Shown here: positions 35,640-46,385 of the stretch, piece after piece
How the letters are laid out: the number at the start of each line of letters is the position of its first letter
How positions within the stretch are numbered: position 1 is the first letter of the stretch
Assembly: GCA_015680685.1 (NCBI GenBank)
Contig: MNCI01010443.1
Location: forward strand, 785,483 to 845,482
Origin: Gnetum montanum
Taxonomy: Eukaryota > Streptophyta > Gnetopsida > Gnetales > Gnetaceae
Direction: 5' to 3'
DNA: 60,000 nucleotides
Translations under genes and position numbers: made by a program
Notes under the pieces: generated by a model
What the model was told of the DNA's origin: nothing
Database searches by the model: none
The model's input: only the letters and a program-made list of their open reading frames with translations

Positions 35640-37890
35640 GAAGTTCATCCTGCATAGATGGAGTAAGTGATAGCTATGTTGAGGGTGGAGGAACAAGTGC
35701 AAGAATAGAAGAAGAATAAGGATAAAAAGTGGTATTCCTTCTTGGATGTGAAGACTAAGTTCGAGAATATTCAAAAGGGTAGTAGTGATGTTGAAAAGTA
35801 GAAACATGACTAGAACAGTTACATGGAGATAGGGATTGCTAAACATAATACCCATATGAATCAGGTTTTCTGTAAGGGTATTGCTACCTTGGTACTGGAA
35901 GTGCCCATGACTATGGTTACTGCTACTATTGATACTATTTGTAAGGATGTGGTGGGATTCCACTTGGATAATACTATAGTTGTTGATGGAAGTGCTTGGG
36001 ATTGCCTTGAGGATAAGGCAATCTTCTAGGTGCTTGCCTTCTTTCTAGTTAGGTATTTATAACATACACCTTAGACTCTTGTAAGTATGACACAATGGGG
36101 CAACATCGCTTAGGATATTTATATTGGCAAATGTCACACCCACCATCATCATTTGATTCAATTTTTGCAACTTCCTCTATTGTAGCAATCTTGACCTTAC
36201 CTCTTTGATTAGCATGTTCAGCTTCCTTTTTCCTCATGTGATTATGATCACTACCTTATTTTTTGGACTCTTCAACAATTTTCAAGATAGCTTGAAATCA
36301 GCTATCCATAGAGTACCATAATTGATCTACCTTATCCAAAATTTTAGAGGTGCACTTTTGAATTGGCAAGGTATTTTGATTCACCACCTCATCAAGTGAT
36401 GATTCCTCCTCACTATCACAAAATTGAACCTCTCTCTTGCAAATGGAAGGATTGTAGTTGTATTCTTCTACACTTTCGTGTTTTTACAACTCTCATTATT
36501 CTTTCACTACCTGCTCAATGAATTGTTGAATCTAATGGGCTCTTAATTTTGATAATCACCCTTGGGCATAGACACCACGAGTTCTCATTTTTTATTGAAT
36601 CCCATCTATGATATGGTAAAGTTCCTTCAACTAAGAATAATCATGGCTAGGACATCTATCCAATAAAGAATAGTATCAGCCCATGACAACATCCAAGGAT
36701 TCACATGTCCCTTGTTTCCATCCTTGGATATACCTCCTCAAGTTGGACACTCAAGAGCATGTTTGATACTTGTCATTGAATAGTTCAAGCATTATACTCT
36801 ACCATTTGATGGATTCTAGTTCTAAGGATTGGTACCAACTTTCTGCTTCTTTAATGAGTGTCCTAGGGAATAACTTAAGCTTTTGCTAATCATTTTTTAT
36901 ATTTTGCAAGGCACAAGCATCATGGAAATCTTGAAGATAGTTTGGTGGATCTGAGTTATATCTCCTTTCGAACCTAGGGATATTATTCATGTCTAGCCTC
37001 TTGATCCAACTATCCTTAATGTGCCTTGTAAAAATTCTCACTACCTTTGCAATGTTTAGCATGCTTCAAGTAGTAAGCAGAGGCTCATTGAGGCCATGAT
37101 TCTAGTGCCTACAATGCCCTCTACTACCCATTCATTCATGGTAGCTAGTCTCTCTTGAATGCTTGTGCCTTGAGTCTTAACTTGGCCAATGGTCCCTATA
37201 ATCACCTCAATCTTGTCAGCTACCTCCATCATGATTACATCCCTTGTGGTCTTGTTCAAAGCTAGAAGTGCAAGATGATGACGAATGTGAAGAGGAAGGA
37301 GGACTAGCACCCTCACAATGCCTACCACTCCCTCTTTGGAAGTCATGACCATGATCTTGATGTTTGTTTACATCCCTGCCATGAATCTCCTTCTTGGATC
37401 CTCCTTCGTCATTGGATCCATTCTTGCTAAAACCTACATTATGAATCGTGGACTGTAGATTCTAGTTTTAACCTCTTTCATCGAAGTCAAAGATAGGAGT
37501 TTCATTGAATAGAAAATCCCCAAAGAAGGGATCTCCATCATCTTTTTGGTATGTTAGGTATGGGGAATCATTAAACCAGTTCCCCTTCATAGATTCGTAG
37601 CATTGCTCTAGCTATCGATCCCTTAGACATTGTGCCTTAGTCGGATGATAATCGTTGGCATCACTATCTTGCACAACATATTCAACATGAAGTCCCTAGA
37701 GGCCTAATCACATAAGCGTTTGTTGGGGCATCACAAGAATAGATCAATCGGGCAGCAACACAATGTTGCCCTCTATGTCTTTCCACTGTAGCAATTCATC
37801 CTAGTGTAGAACAATTTTGTATTGTTGGGGCATCTAATGATTTACTTCATTAGACTTGGGCAAAGAATCGCTCCTGTGAGAAGAAGACAT
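35640..37890 (-). pseudogene. gag: ATH-2 gag remnant
   Basis: The gag position between protease and PBS. The frame at 37056-37352 (minus) and neighbouring fragments are Ser/His/Asp-rich; the capsid-like part near 36600-36950 is broken by stops. At 36090-36150 (minus) there is KRCCPIVSYLQES with Cys/His-rich flanks, a possible relic of the nucleocapsid motif. Assigned by position and by loose match to ATH-3 1754-3460. Confidence 0.5.
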
Positions 37891-38032
37891 CTTATATTAG
37901 AAAATAAGAAATGCAGTATGCTTCATAATATTATTGTAGTTATTTTAATGTATGATATGACTTTAAAGTTCATTCCAACAATCTTGAATAATTTTTCACT
38001 AAGTCCTAGATACTGCATGTAACAACTAAAGA

Positions 38033-38050
38033 TCGCTAACAACAATGCCA
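38033..38050 (-). other. ATH-2 primer binding site
   Basis: On the minus strand TGGCATTGTTGTTAGCGA, one base after the LTR end. It agrees at 11 of 18 positions with the tRNA-Asp-type Athila PBS; six of seven differences are transitions. Confidence 0.7.
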
Positions 38051-38051
38051 A

Positions 38052-38907
38052 TGATGAGCAATGAGGTACCTCTATGCCCAACCATATGAATCACAAGCAT
38101 TCACACATGATTTAGTTGAATTCCATAGACCTTAAGTTCCTAAGTACACAAGTTCCAAGACGTGAAATCTAATCATGACATTCATTATCTTCTCAACTAC
38201 ACTTGTGGAGCTTCATTGTATGGTTAAGTGTGATTAAGGCACATGATATTTATTATTTTATATTTTATTTGTCTACAATTAATAGCAAGTTGAAACTCAA
38301 TTTATAAATCAATTTAATTAATCTAATTGCTAATTGATAACTAACTATCCTAACATAATTATTTGGTCCCACTTTTTGTGCATATCCTAAACACATATAA
38401 TAGTGCTAGGTTATCAAATGTTAAGCATTGCTAGGATTACCAAGATTCATACGCATGCTTAAAGTGGTTTTACTTATGCGCTTAATTAATTCTATTTAAT
38501 CAAAATAGCTTACTTTAGCTTAATTACTTAGCATTATTAAATGAAATTGCATAAAACATTAATTTGCATGAATAAAATATTTAAGTTAGCCAAGGTGCTG
38601 CAAGGTTTGATTAGAAATCTTGTCTTTATTACCACACACACTGCTATGCTCAAGTACAACAGTGCTCAAATAAAGATCCGCACACTCAATGATGCCTACT
38701 ACAGGCACTTTGGAAAATATTCTAACTCTGGAGAAAAGAAACTAGAAAAGCTCTACTATGCTATGACAAAAACTATTTGGAGATCATGTGCCCAAGCTCT
38801 ATATTTATAGGCTAGCACATACCCTACAATATCAAATATCCAACATTGTTCTTTAGAACTCGATATCAAGGCTTCGATATTAGAGCCAGGAAAAATACAA
38901 TTCATCA
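38052..38907 (-). repeat. ATH-2 5' LTR
   Basis: An 856-bp LTR reading TGATGAATTG on the minus strand at 38907 to CTCATCA at 38052. It has a TATAAATA box at 38802-38809 and the family's CTTGGTAATCC / ACTTGGTAAC middle block near 38410-38450. The partner LTR is outside the window. Confidence 0.85.
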
Positions 38908-39618
38908 GTAGTAGAACTCTTTTAGTTTGTTTTCATGATTTTAGCTTTCGGTACTTAGTAGTGTGTGCTTGTAGTGTGATGTTAAGTGATTGAATGGAGT
39001 CTTTATTTGAGCATAATGTACTTGGACACATTGCATGACTAGAAATAAAGATAGATATTACTTTCCATCATTGCAAAAACATAGTTTTATTTATGCTTTC
39101 ATTTAGTTTAATGTTTACTATGTCTATAGTTACTAATTTACCTTCTATGCACTTTACCATTATTGTCATTAAGCAGAATGAGTATGACTAATCTCGAGCA
39201 CATAAGTGTAGCTTCTTGGTAACCTAGTAGTACTATCACTTGGTACACCCAGTAGTGAAATACTTGGTAATCTTGGCAGTAACTACATGAAGTCCAAGGT
39301 ATGAACGAAAGGTTAGGACCAACTACTCATCACATAGGCTAGGTTAGATTTGTTTATTGTTACTTAGACTTAGAATCACTTTCCATTTACTTCATGTTTA
39401 CTGGGAGCAATATGGCCTATACAACATCAATATCATATACCTCATCGTGAGTTAAACCACACACATTGATTTTACTAGCTCACGTGGAAAGACAATGATT
39501 GCAAACTCTAACCAATTACTAGCATAATTACATTGCCTTATTTATGAAATTCAATTGGGCTATGCGTGAACACTCATATCTCATATGGTTGGGCGTTGGA
39601 CTACTCCACCACTCATCA
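38908..39618 (+). repeat. ATH-1: truncated Athila-type LTR, oldest layer of the nest
   Basis: Plus-strand LTR sequence from GTAGTAGAACTC (compare ATH-3 at about 863) to CCACTCATCA at 39618. Its first part is missing because ATH-2 inserted here. The bases after 39618 (TAGGTTATCATCC) are not PBS-like, so this is a 3' or solo LTR whose remainder lies left of the window. Confidence 0.78.
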
Positions 39619-40574
39619 TAGGTTATCATCCTTACAACTAATCTTAAAAGACCTTCCCTCTAGGGTAGGAAAAGAATCAAGTTTTGTCCTTGTTCAAAAG
39701 TGCCTCATGGGTTTTCACTTCTTACTAAAAGCTTTCTTATTAAAAGTTAGAAAGAGTAAGACAAAGATAAAAGAGAAATAGTATAGAGTAGCACCAAGGC
39801 TTAAGCATAAGCTAAGCAAAGTTGTCCAAGGTTCCATTAATTTGAGACTTGAATTGAAAAATAATAAGTTGAATAATGTTGATTTTTTGAAGCATAGTGA
39901 ACTCATCATGAATAGTCGCATGATTGTGAAAAATAGTTTCATATAGCTTCTTTTGATGTAAGTGTCATGCTCTATTTGACATTAACATATCAAGAGTCTT
40001 TACCACTAGGTTAACACCTCACTATTACTCCTAAGATAGTTAAATTAGAACTTTGTACTGGAACCAAACCCATAACTTGGAGCTTTAAAATCAAGTTTTA
40101 CCACTAGGCTAACACCTCATTGTTATTCTATCTAGTAGTTAAGACGATATGAATAAATTGCAAATAAATAAACATCTAGCTCTTCATAGAGATAAATGGT
40201 TACAAAGAACTCATGTAGTAACCCTATTTAGAAAATTTTTCAAAAACTATAAACTACACCTAAAAATAATGGATGCATCCCACTTCCTCACCAAGAAGGG
40301 AACTTGTAGTTATGTATATGCCTTTAAGAAGAACATAGATGACTCCAATGAAGACAAGAAAACAAATAATATTGTGGATATTATTAGTGGGTAATGACCG
40401 TAGAGACTGAGGAGAGATCATGACGAAGGTTTTGTTAGATTTTATTTGCCCTTAAAATTAGTGCAACATTTCTGTGGAGAATAGCACATGGGATACAAAA
40501 TTGTTGCCAAAAAAATGCCAAACTAAGGCTTGATCCCTGGATAAGGACAACGTAAATATCAAAGCCTGGCACTG
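39619..40574. other. AT-rich island with short unassigned open frames
   Basis: Outside the nested elements. A Lys/Leu/Asn-rich frame runs through about 39780-39945, and another (MNKLQINKHLALHRDKWLQ) at 40149-40394 is terminated by TAA. The SINE lies between them. Neither frame matches a family I know. They might be one decayed gene split by the SINE, but nothing proves it. Confidence 0.3.
39964..40122 (-). mobile_element. tRNA-derived SINE, apparently with a duplicated head
   Basis: Read on the minus strand, GAGGTGTTAGCCTAGTGGTAAA starts near 40118. TAGCCTAGTGG (40101-40111) fits a pol III box A, and GGTTTGGTTCC (40060-40070) 30 nt later fits a box B (GGTTCGATTCC type). The head recurs as GAGGTGTTAACCTAGTGGTAAA near 40020 (box A at 40003-40013) without a clear second box B. 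The CCTAGTGGTAAA head resembles plant Au-type SINEs, from memory. End points and target duplications are unclear. Confidence 0.55.
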
Positions 40575-40619
40575 TACGAGAGCTTACTCCTGCTCGGGGA
40601 ACTAATACCAATATTAAAT

Positions 40620-40988
40620 TTACAACGGTAATAATGTTAATTGTTTATGCATCCACGAGTTGGGAGTTCGCATTACAGAAGTAACTGGGCGATGGCAATA
40701 TTTAGCGAGGACGCCGCCGGAGTTGCTGGGTCTGATTCTGGATACCCCGCGCGTGCCCAGCGAGATGAGAGGCATGGTTTCCCGCGACGGATCCCTGCGC
40801 TGGGTTCCTCGCTTGGACGTGAGATTGGAGTCCGGCCAGCGGCTGCTGGAGCCTGAAGGCCAGCAACTACTTTCTGGCATGTTATGTTGCAGCTTAATCT
40901 TCTCCAGCGGATTTCGGCTTTGGATGCCCTGCGTAGCCCCTACTTGGACGACGTCCGCTTCGGCTGCCCCTGTGCTTTCCCCTTCCAT
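40620..40988 (-). CDS. GC-rich candidate host exon, unrecognised
   Basis: A 123-codon frame on the minus strand from ATG at 40988 (MEGESTGAAEADVVQVG) to TAA at 40620, with Ser/Arg-rich content such as SSCWPSGSSSRWPDSN. It lies 90 bp downstream of a minus-strand TATA box (41077-41084). The segment is far richer in G and C than its surroundings and has none of the transition-type stops seen in the elements, so it may be a young or functional piece of a host gene. An opposite frame at 40660-41058 (plus, VRITEVTGRWQYLARTPPEL) is also open, so the coding strand is not certain. No family recognised. Confidence 0.35.
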   Translation of the reverse strand: MEGESTGAAEADVVQVGATQGIQSRNPLEKIKLQHNMPESSCWPSGSSSRWPDSNLTSKRGTQRRDPSRETMPLISLGTRGVSRIRPSNSGGVLAKYCHRPVTSVMRTPNSWMHKQLTLLPL

Positions 40989-41076
40989 TTTCGTAATCGT
41001 GCTTGAAGTCCGTCTCACAAGTCACAGAGCCTCCCCTGAGCGCTGCTCACTCGCGTAATCCGTCCGCGGGCTTTGT

Positions 41077-41084
41077 TATATATC
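41077..41084 (-). promoter_or_regulatory. TATA box upstream of the GC-rich frame
   Basis: ATATATAA on the minus strand (plus TTATATAT), about 90 bp before ATG 40988, in an otherwise GC-rich stretch. Suggestive of a plant core promoter. Confidence 0.4.
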
Positions 41085-41599
41085 TCTCCCAAGGATTGAG
41101 ACGGTTTCTCTCTGCTACGCTGTGCTGTTCTTGGCAGCAGGAGAATTTCTTACCGGCAAATGTTCTCGGAGTTCCTTGCGATGCTGTCCACCAACATCGA
41201 AAATCTTCGTTTTAAATGCCCACAAGTTCCGATTCATTGTCTTGTAATGTTGTACTCTTTTTTTTTTTAAACAAGAAAATAAAACACACAAAGGAAGGCA
41301 AACCAGCAACTTCAAGCATTTTGAAGATTTTGGAACACTTTTAGATTTGCTTAGAATCCCTTTAATGTACAAATTCTGCCCTATAGACTCCCCAAGGTTT
41401 ATTTTGTAAGGGAGAATGAGTTTATTTCAATCGGTGTTTAAATAGGCCGGAAATATTTATCCACTCGGGAATCAGGATAAATGGTAGAGTAGGTCGAGTT
41501 ATATTTAAAAGTCACAAAAAGATACCTAAATTTATTAATTTCTTTCAAAAAGTAAGGTTTATTATAAAAGTTGGGCCAGTTTGACTCAACTTGGGTCAG

Positions 41600-41945
41600 C
41601 AAAATTTGTCATCGACTACTAATAGTTAAAAAACTATGATTTCATTTACACCCAATTCATACCATACAAATAGTTTTGTATGAATCACTGAATCATAAGC
41701 TTTTACAAAACCAATAAAACAACTAAAAATTTTTATTGGGAATTTTTGCAAACTCTAGGAAGTGTATAAGAATAACGAAGTGATCAATAGTAGGGTGATT
41801 CTATCTAAAACCTACTAGACATCATACCTTGACCTAGTTACATTTAGCCAAAAAATTGATTCTCTTTTCTAGCAGAGTGCTTAGCAACTTAGTAAAAATA
41901 TTATAAAAAACGATCATTCGATAATTGTTCAAATTATTTTTATCC
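41600..41945 (-). pseudogene. LINE (non-LTR) reverse transcriptase relic
   Basis: On the minus strand from about 41930: NNYRMIVFYNIFTKLLSTLL, EKRINFLAK, a worn QAGFR-type VGFR, PTIDHFVIL and HFLEFAKIP. After one frameshift come FSCFIGFVKAYDSV and LFVWYELGV. This is the order NYRxI, L.KR, xxGFR, S/TxDHxFxL, FxDFxKAYDSV, LG(V/I) of LINE RTs. Only about 110 codons are visible, with stops. The surrounding 41216-42038 is AT-rich and otherwise empty. Confidence 0.7.
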
Positions 41946-42038
41946 CCCTATTTATATAATAATATAGATTTACTACCTTTTCAATGTTAATTTAATCTTT
42001 TCTTTATTGGTGAGTTTAATTTGTGCCAATTTCTCTAT

Positions 42039-43260
42039 TGTACCGTACGAAATCGTCGGTCTTCAGCTGGAAGGAAACAGAAACCGAGGGATCACAGGAC
42101 ATGCACAGAAGGCCCTACCTTCGCTTGAGGGCGAGCTAGAATGAACGAAGGCAGAGTACCTTGGGTGGTCCGCACGCGGATCAGACAAGGATTTCCCCGA
42201 ATGTACACCGAAGTGCAATATGCTGGGTTATACGTGAACGGCGTAACAGGCGTAAAATAGAGCGTAAACAACATAACTAATGCGAACGGAGCGTAAACGT
42301 GAAAGAGCGTAAACAGAATACATGCGACGATTAATGCAGACTGTAATAGATTGTAGGAAGAAAATGTAACAATGGCATTTCAAAATGAGAGTACAATGCA
42401 CCGGTCTAACGCAGTTGTGGATTGACACAAGGCGGATGAAAAGCCTCGGTGGATGCAGGGATGACTGCGGGCTAGTTCGCACTGTAGGAAGAGCGTAGAG
42501 GTTGTATGCTCAGCATATAGGGTTGTCCAGCAATACAGTTTTCTACTCTGGTTCTCAGCGTCTCTGCTCTCTAGTTTGCTCTAAAATTTTGCCAACCAAC
42601 CTAGATCTCGTGAAAAAATTGGGCTTTTATACAGGTTTTGACATCAGACTCGGGTTGGGGGACACATGGTGCCTTGACCGAGTGCAAAAGCGTAAAATTT
42701 ACAAGTGTACAATATGTTACATTTGCTGGGCATATACACTGTATCAGGCAAGGGTAGACTTTGGGCGTATACACTGGGCGTATACACTATGTGTGCTGGG
42801 CGTATATGCTGATGGTGGCTTGGACGTATACGCCGAGCGTATATGCTGATGGTAGCTGGGCGTATACGCTAATGGTTGCTGGGCGTATACGTCGGGCATA
42901 TATCCTGATGGTTGCTGCATTGTGCCAAATCTTGCTCTGCAGTGCTGCTTCTATGCCGTCTTCGGGGATTTCATGCTGGGCGTATACATCGGTTGTACCT
43001 GCTGGGCGTGTACGCTGGACGTCTATGCTAGACGTCTACTCTGGGCGTCTACGCTGGATGTATATGCTGAGAATGTCGGGCGTCTACGTTGTGGATGTCA
43101 ACTTGAGCATATACGCTGAGACCCCATACTTGGTGAAAATTAAGTATCTGATCTCCGAAATTGCCATATTTGATACCAGATGTAGCCGTGGTTGTCTGCA
43201 GGTTGTAGTGACCTGCTTCTTGTCGGAAAAGTACTAAGCTCGAAATTTTGTGGTGTTTCA
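42039..43260 (-). repeat. TAT-2 3' LTR
   Basis: Starts TGAAACACCACAAAATTTCG (minus, from 43260) right after the polypurine tract, as in TAT-1, and ends ACCGACGATTTCGTACGGTACA, comparable with ACCGACG..CGCTATA at the end of TAT-1's LTR (split here for length: 7 shared bases then a TACA/TATA end). Length 1,222 bp. TATAAAAG on the minus strand lies at 42624-42631. U3 is filled with AGCGTATACGCT-type words. Confidence 0.8.
42740..43115 (-). repeat. TAT-2 U3 array of AGCGTATACGCT-type palindromes
   Basis: About fifteen variants of GGGCGTATACRCT / GCTGGGCGTATACGC are spaced roughly 20-30 bp apart in U3, upstream of the LTR TATA box. The ideal word AGCGTATACGCT is a perfect 12-bp palindrome. The same words fill 48930-49690 (the antisense gene's first intron) and occur near 58160-58200 in the leader. 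Confidence 0.75.
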
Positions 43261-43273
43261 TTGGCCCCTCTTT
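43261..43273 (-). other. TAT-2 polypurine tract
   Basis: AAAGAGGGGCCAA on the minus strand, identical to TAT-1's tract and abutting the LTR start. Confidence 0.8.
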
Positions 43274-44690
43274 GTTGACGCTTGGAGGAATCAACCCGAG
43301 AAGTGTTGACAAAGAAGTACAAAACACCACAAGTAACTTAATAGAGACAGTGTCTGTTGCCACTCGGCTAGATGTCATCGCACCGTGTTCAGTAGTACAT
43401 GGGATTGAAAAACGTAAAATTTGTATCTGGATGGGGAAATGGAGATTGTGGGGATTGGGAACTGACCAAGAGATTGTACTTGGTAAAGGGGATGCTCTGG
43501 TGTGTGTCATGCTGATCCTTGTCAATAGCCATTATTTAGCAGACCCAGAATCAATACATGCGATGTGTGTTCTTTGGCAGAACAAGACTCTTGGTTAATG
43601 TCCAAGAGGATTTGTTAGCGAGACCAAAGCCACGTGAGGACGTGTTGCATTCTTTGGAGGAATAGGGCCCTTGTTTGGTGTTTTAGGGGGAGCCTGTTGG
43701 CAGAGAGCCAAAGCTATGCAACAAGATATTCTTGATTGTTTTGGACATGAGTACTTGGTTCCAAGACAACTGCCTTCCCGCCTGGGGTTTATATGGGAAG
43801 TGCCAAGGGTCTTGATTACTTCTTTTTTTTTGTAAGAAAATGTGTTTTGATCTTGTACTCATGCTCAAGTGCTACATGTGTGTTGCAATTGCTTGAAGGT
43901 GTTACAGTGCGCAATGGTATGTTCAAAGTTTTGAGTGTACTGGGTGTATCAGACGTGTGGCTGAGTAGAGTGTGTCAGTAAGTAGATAGGGAATGTATCG
44001 GGAAATGGGGATGTACTAGTGAACAGCTTGATTTAGCCTTGCCACATGGGCTGTGAACATTGCCTCATCTTGCTTCTTATGATGAAATGCATTCTTGTAC
44101 GAATACCTCCGAGCGTCATCCTACAAACACAACTCCAGGGAGACAAGAAAACCATGAGGGAATAAGCAAGCTTAGACTTAAACAGCTACAGATGGCACAA
44201 AGACATTGGAGGAGATTTCAGGCACTATATATAAATGGCAGCAATGTTGGTATGATCGTCTGATGACTGGCGATGCAGTGATTCTGATGAATGAATGTGG
44301 CCTCAGATTGAGGAACCAGAAATGAACTTGCCAGTTTATAGTCTTAGCAGACTATCATGGGTTAGTTTTATGTCATAACCTGTTGGACACTACTTGTTTA
44401 GCGTCGTGGCAGACGTTACGTTGCTAGTTTCTAGTCATAGCAGACCATGAAGAGGCAAACCAGTTTATAGTTTTAGTGGACTTTGGTGAATGCAATGGTG
44501 GCAGTTTACTGTCATGCCGGATAGGTGCTAGTTTATCGTCATTGTGGACACTGTGTGGTATCAGTATATCGTCATGATGCCGAGACGAGCTATGGTATCA
44601 GTTTTAAGTCATAATCCAGGACTGTTCTGTGGTATCAGTTTAATGTCGTGACCCCAGGACTCGCACGTACCTGAGCTTGTTTTCAAGTAT
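43274..44690 (-). other. TAT-2 3' spacer with boundary repeats 3
   Basis: No gene recognised in 43274-44320. At about 44330-44680 there are around eight diverged units with a core (plus strand) of CAGTTTATAGTC, CAGTTTAATGTC or CTAGTTTCTAGTC followed by a GCAGAC / GTGGAC-like word. On the element's own strand this is GACNTTAAACTGG, the same motif as TAT-1's boundary repeats after integrase. Confidence 0.68.
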
Positions 44691-45830
44691 AGAACGGTTT
44701 TAGGAACAAGTGATTGGCTGGATTTGCAAACTCATTTCCTTCCATATCAGCTAGCTTAAATGCTCTGTTGTCAAATGCTTTAGTGACCAAGTAAGGCCCT
44801 TCCTAGTTGGCTGAGAATTTGTCCAGGTGTTCCCGAACAGCCTTAAGTACAAGGTCACCTTCTTTGATAGGGTGCTTGTGGATGTCGTGCCGATGTTGTT
44901 GTTGTTGTTGTTTTTGGTACCACTCAATTTGATCGAGCGCACGTATGCGTTCCTCTTCCACCGAATCCAGGTCATTGATGCACAAGTCATTGTTTTGCCT
45001 ATCGTCGAGGAGTCCGGAAAGCGTGATCCTTAAAGATGGTACCTACAATTCCAAAGGTAAAACAGCTTCTGAACCATAAACGAGACTATATGGTGTTTTA
45101 CCTGTTGAAGTTTGATGTGTAGTATGGTATGCCCACAATGTTTATACCAATTGTTTGTGCCACCTTCTCTTGCTTTGGGTAAGCATCCTTTTAAGTACTG
45201 TAATAATCATTTTGTTTGTTGCCTCTGCTTGCCCATTTCTCTGAGGATAGTAAGGGGATGAAAACGAGTGTTTGATCTCTAGACTTTCACAAAAGGTTTT
45301 GGTCTCGACACTACTAAATTGTGGCCTGTTGTCAGTGATGATTGTCATGGGAATGCCAAAGCGGGTTACAATGTTTTCGAGAATGAAATTGCACACGTGT
45401 TTAGATGTAGTTTTTCGAAGGGGAACAGCCTCTACCCACTTCGTAAAATATTCCATTGCGGTTATGATGAAACTATGCCCTGCAGAAGATGAGGGTGTTA
45501 TTGGGCCGATAAGGTCCAATCCCCACTTTTGAAAGGGCCATGTGATTTGCGCTGTATGCAACTCATTTGGTGAAACATGGATTAGATTAATGTGTCTTTG
45601 GCAAGTACTACATGTTTTAGCCTTGGAGAGAAAGTCATACTCCATGTGTGGCCAATAGTAGCCTAAGCGTCTTATTTTTGTTGCCATGGCTTTTGGTGTT
45701 ATATGTTCCCCGCATAATCCATCGTGTACTTGTTCAATGATGGTTTGGGCATCAGCACTACCAATGCATGTTAGCAATATGCCTTCGTAGGATCGGTGGC
45801 ACAAGGTGTCCCCTACTAGTGCGTACTGCC
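44690..45830 (-). pseudogene. pol: TAT-2 integrase (nearly intact core)
   Basis: A 220-codon open frame (45804-45142) has the zinc domain HDGLCGEHITPKAMATKI, GYYWPHME and TCSTCQRH. The core has GLDLIGPITP (first Asp), TIITDNRPQF (second Asp; the usual NGPQF Gly is Arg) and NGQAEATNK (Glu). The C-terminal part continues in a second frame to about 44690, with EEERIRALDQIEWYQKQQQQ, EGDLVLKAVREHL and EGPYLVTKAFDN. A GTT/GTG-coded Gln/His run (plus 44893-44915) is notable. A stop near 45140 and the frame change suggest inactivity. Confidence 0.86.
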
Positions 45831-46385
45831 TAGAATGTTTTCATACTACATCTTTTTGTGCATTTGTCAAGTGTTGTGGTGTTTCACCATGTAGAAGGTA
45901 CTCTTTTATGTCATCATACCATTCTATCGCATGTGTTGTACTAACGGACGCTATTGGCAACGTATCAAAGGTATCGGTTATTGGTTCGGTACAACTGGTT
46001 ATGGAGCTTGGCAACGTATGGAACATGTTAGGTGATATGTTTAATGCTAACATGGCTAATGTGTCTACGATGGTATTATCATTTCGAGAGATGTGTTGCA
46101 CATAGATGTTTTCGAATCACTTCATTAAGTGTTTTGCCAAGTCACAGTATGATTGTAAATGTTGCGCTTTGCATGTATAAATGTCTGTGACTTGGTTTAA
46201 GACCAATTGTGAGTCTCCTGACCACAAGCCGTGTGATGTCTGAAGCCAGTGCTGCTGCGAGACCTCTAAGGAGACCTTCGTACTCTGCTATGTTGTTGGT
46301 ACAGTGAAAGTTGAAACGATAGGCAAAGGGTATGATCTCCCCGGAGGGATAGGTGATGATAGCGGCAGCACTTCCCCCTCGAGAG
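45831..46385 (-). pseudogene. pol: TAT-2 archaeal-type RNase H (aRNH)
   Basis: On the minus strand: FHCTNNIAEYEGLLRGLAAA near 46250-46310; a shifted SQLVLNQVTDIYTCKAQHL near 46140-46215; then VQHISRNDNTIVDTLAML near 46040-46105. The NNxAEYEGLL and RNxxxVDxLA signatures match TAT-1's aRNH. A frameshift lies near 46230. This second RNase H supports Tat lineage membership. Confidence 0.78.

Larger units (their letters stand above)
31132..38907 (-). mobile_element. ATH-2: Athila-like element, right part (5' LTR to post-integrase spacer)
   Basis: Minus-strand relative of ATH-3. From right to left: 5' LTR 38052-38907, PBS 38033-38050, gag, protease, RT, RNase H, integrase, spacer. It is interrupted at 31132 by ATH-3 and resumes at 648-1. 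It is itself inserted in the ATH-1 LTR, since plus-strand LTR sequence starts abruptly at 38908. Its extra ORF and 3' LTR lie outside the window to the left. Confidence 0.85.

Noticed and set aside
38541-38810. Plus-strand 89-codon frame
   Set aside because: Lies wholly in the ATH-2 LTR, across its TATA box on the other strand.
42502-43237. Plus-strand frames across the TAT-2 LTR with Tyr/Gly/Arg-rich repeats
   Set aside because: They are translations of the palindromic U3 repeats; the region is non-coding LTR.
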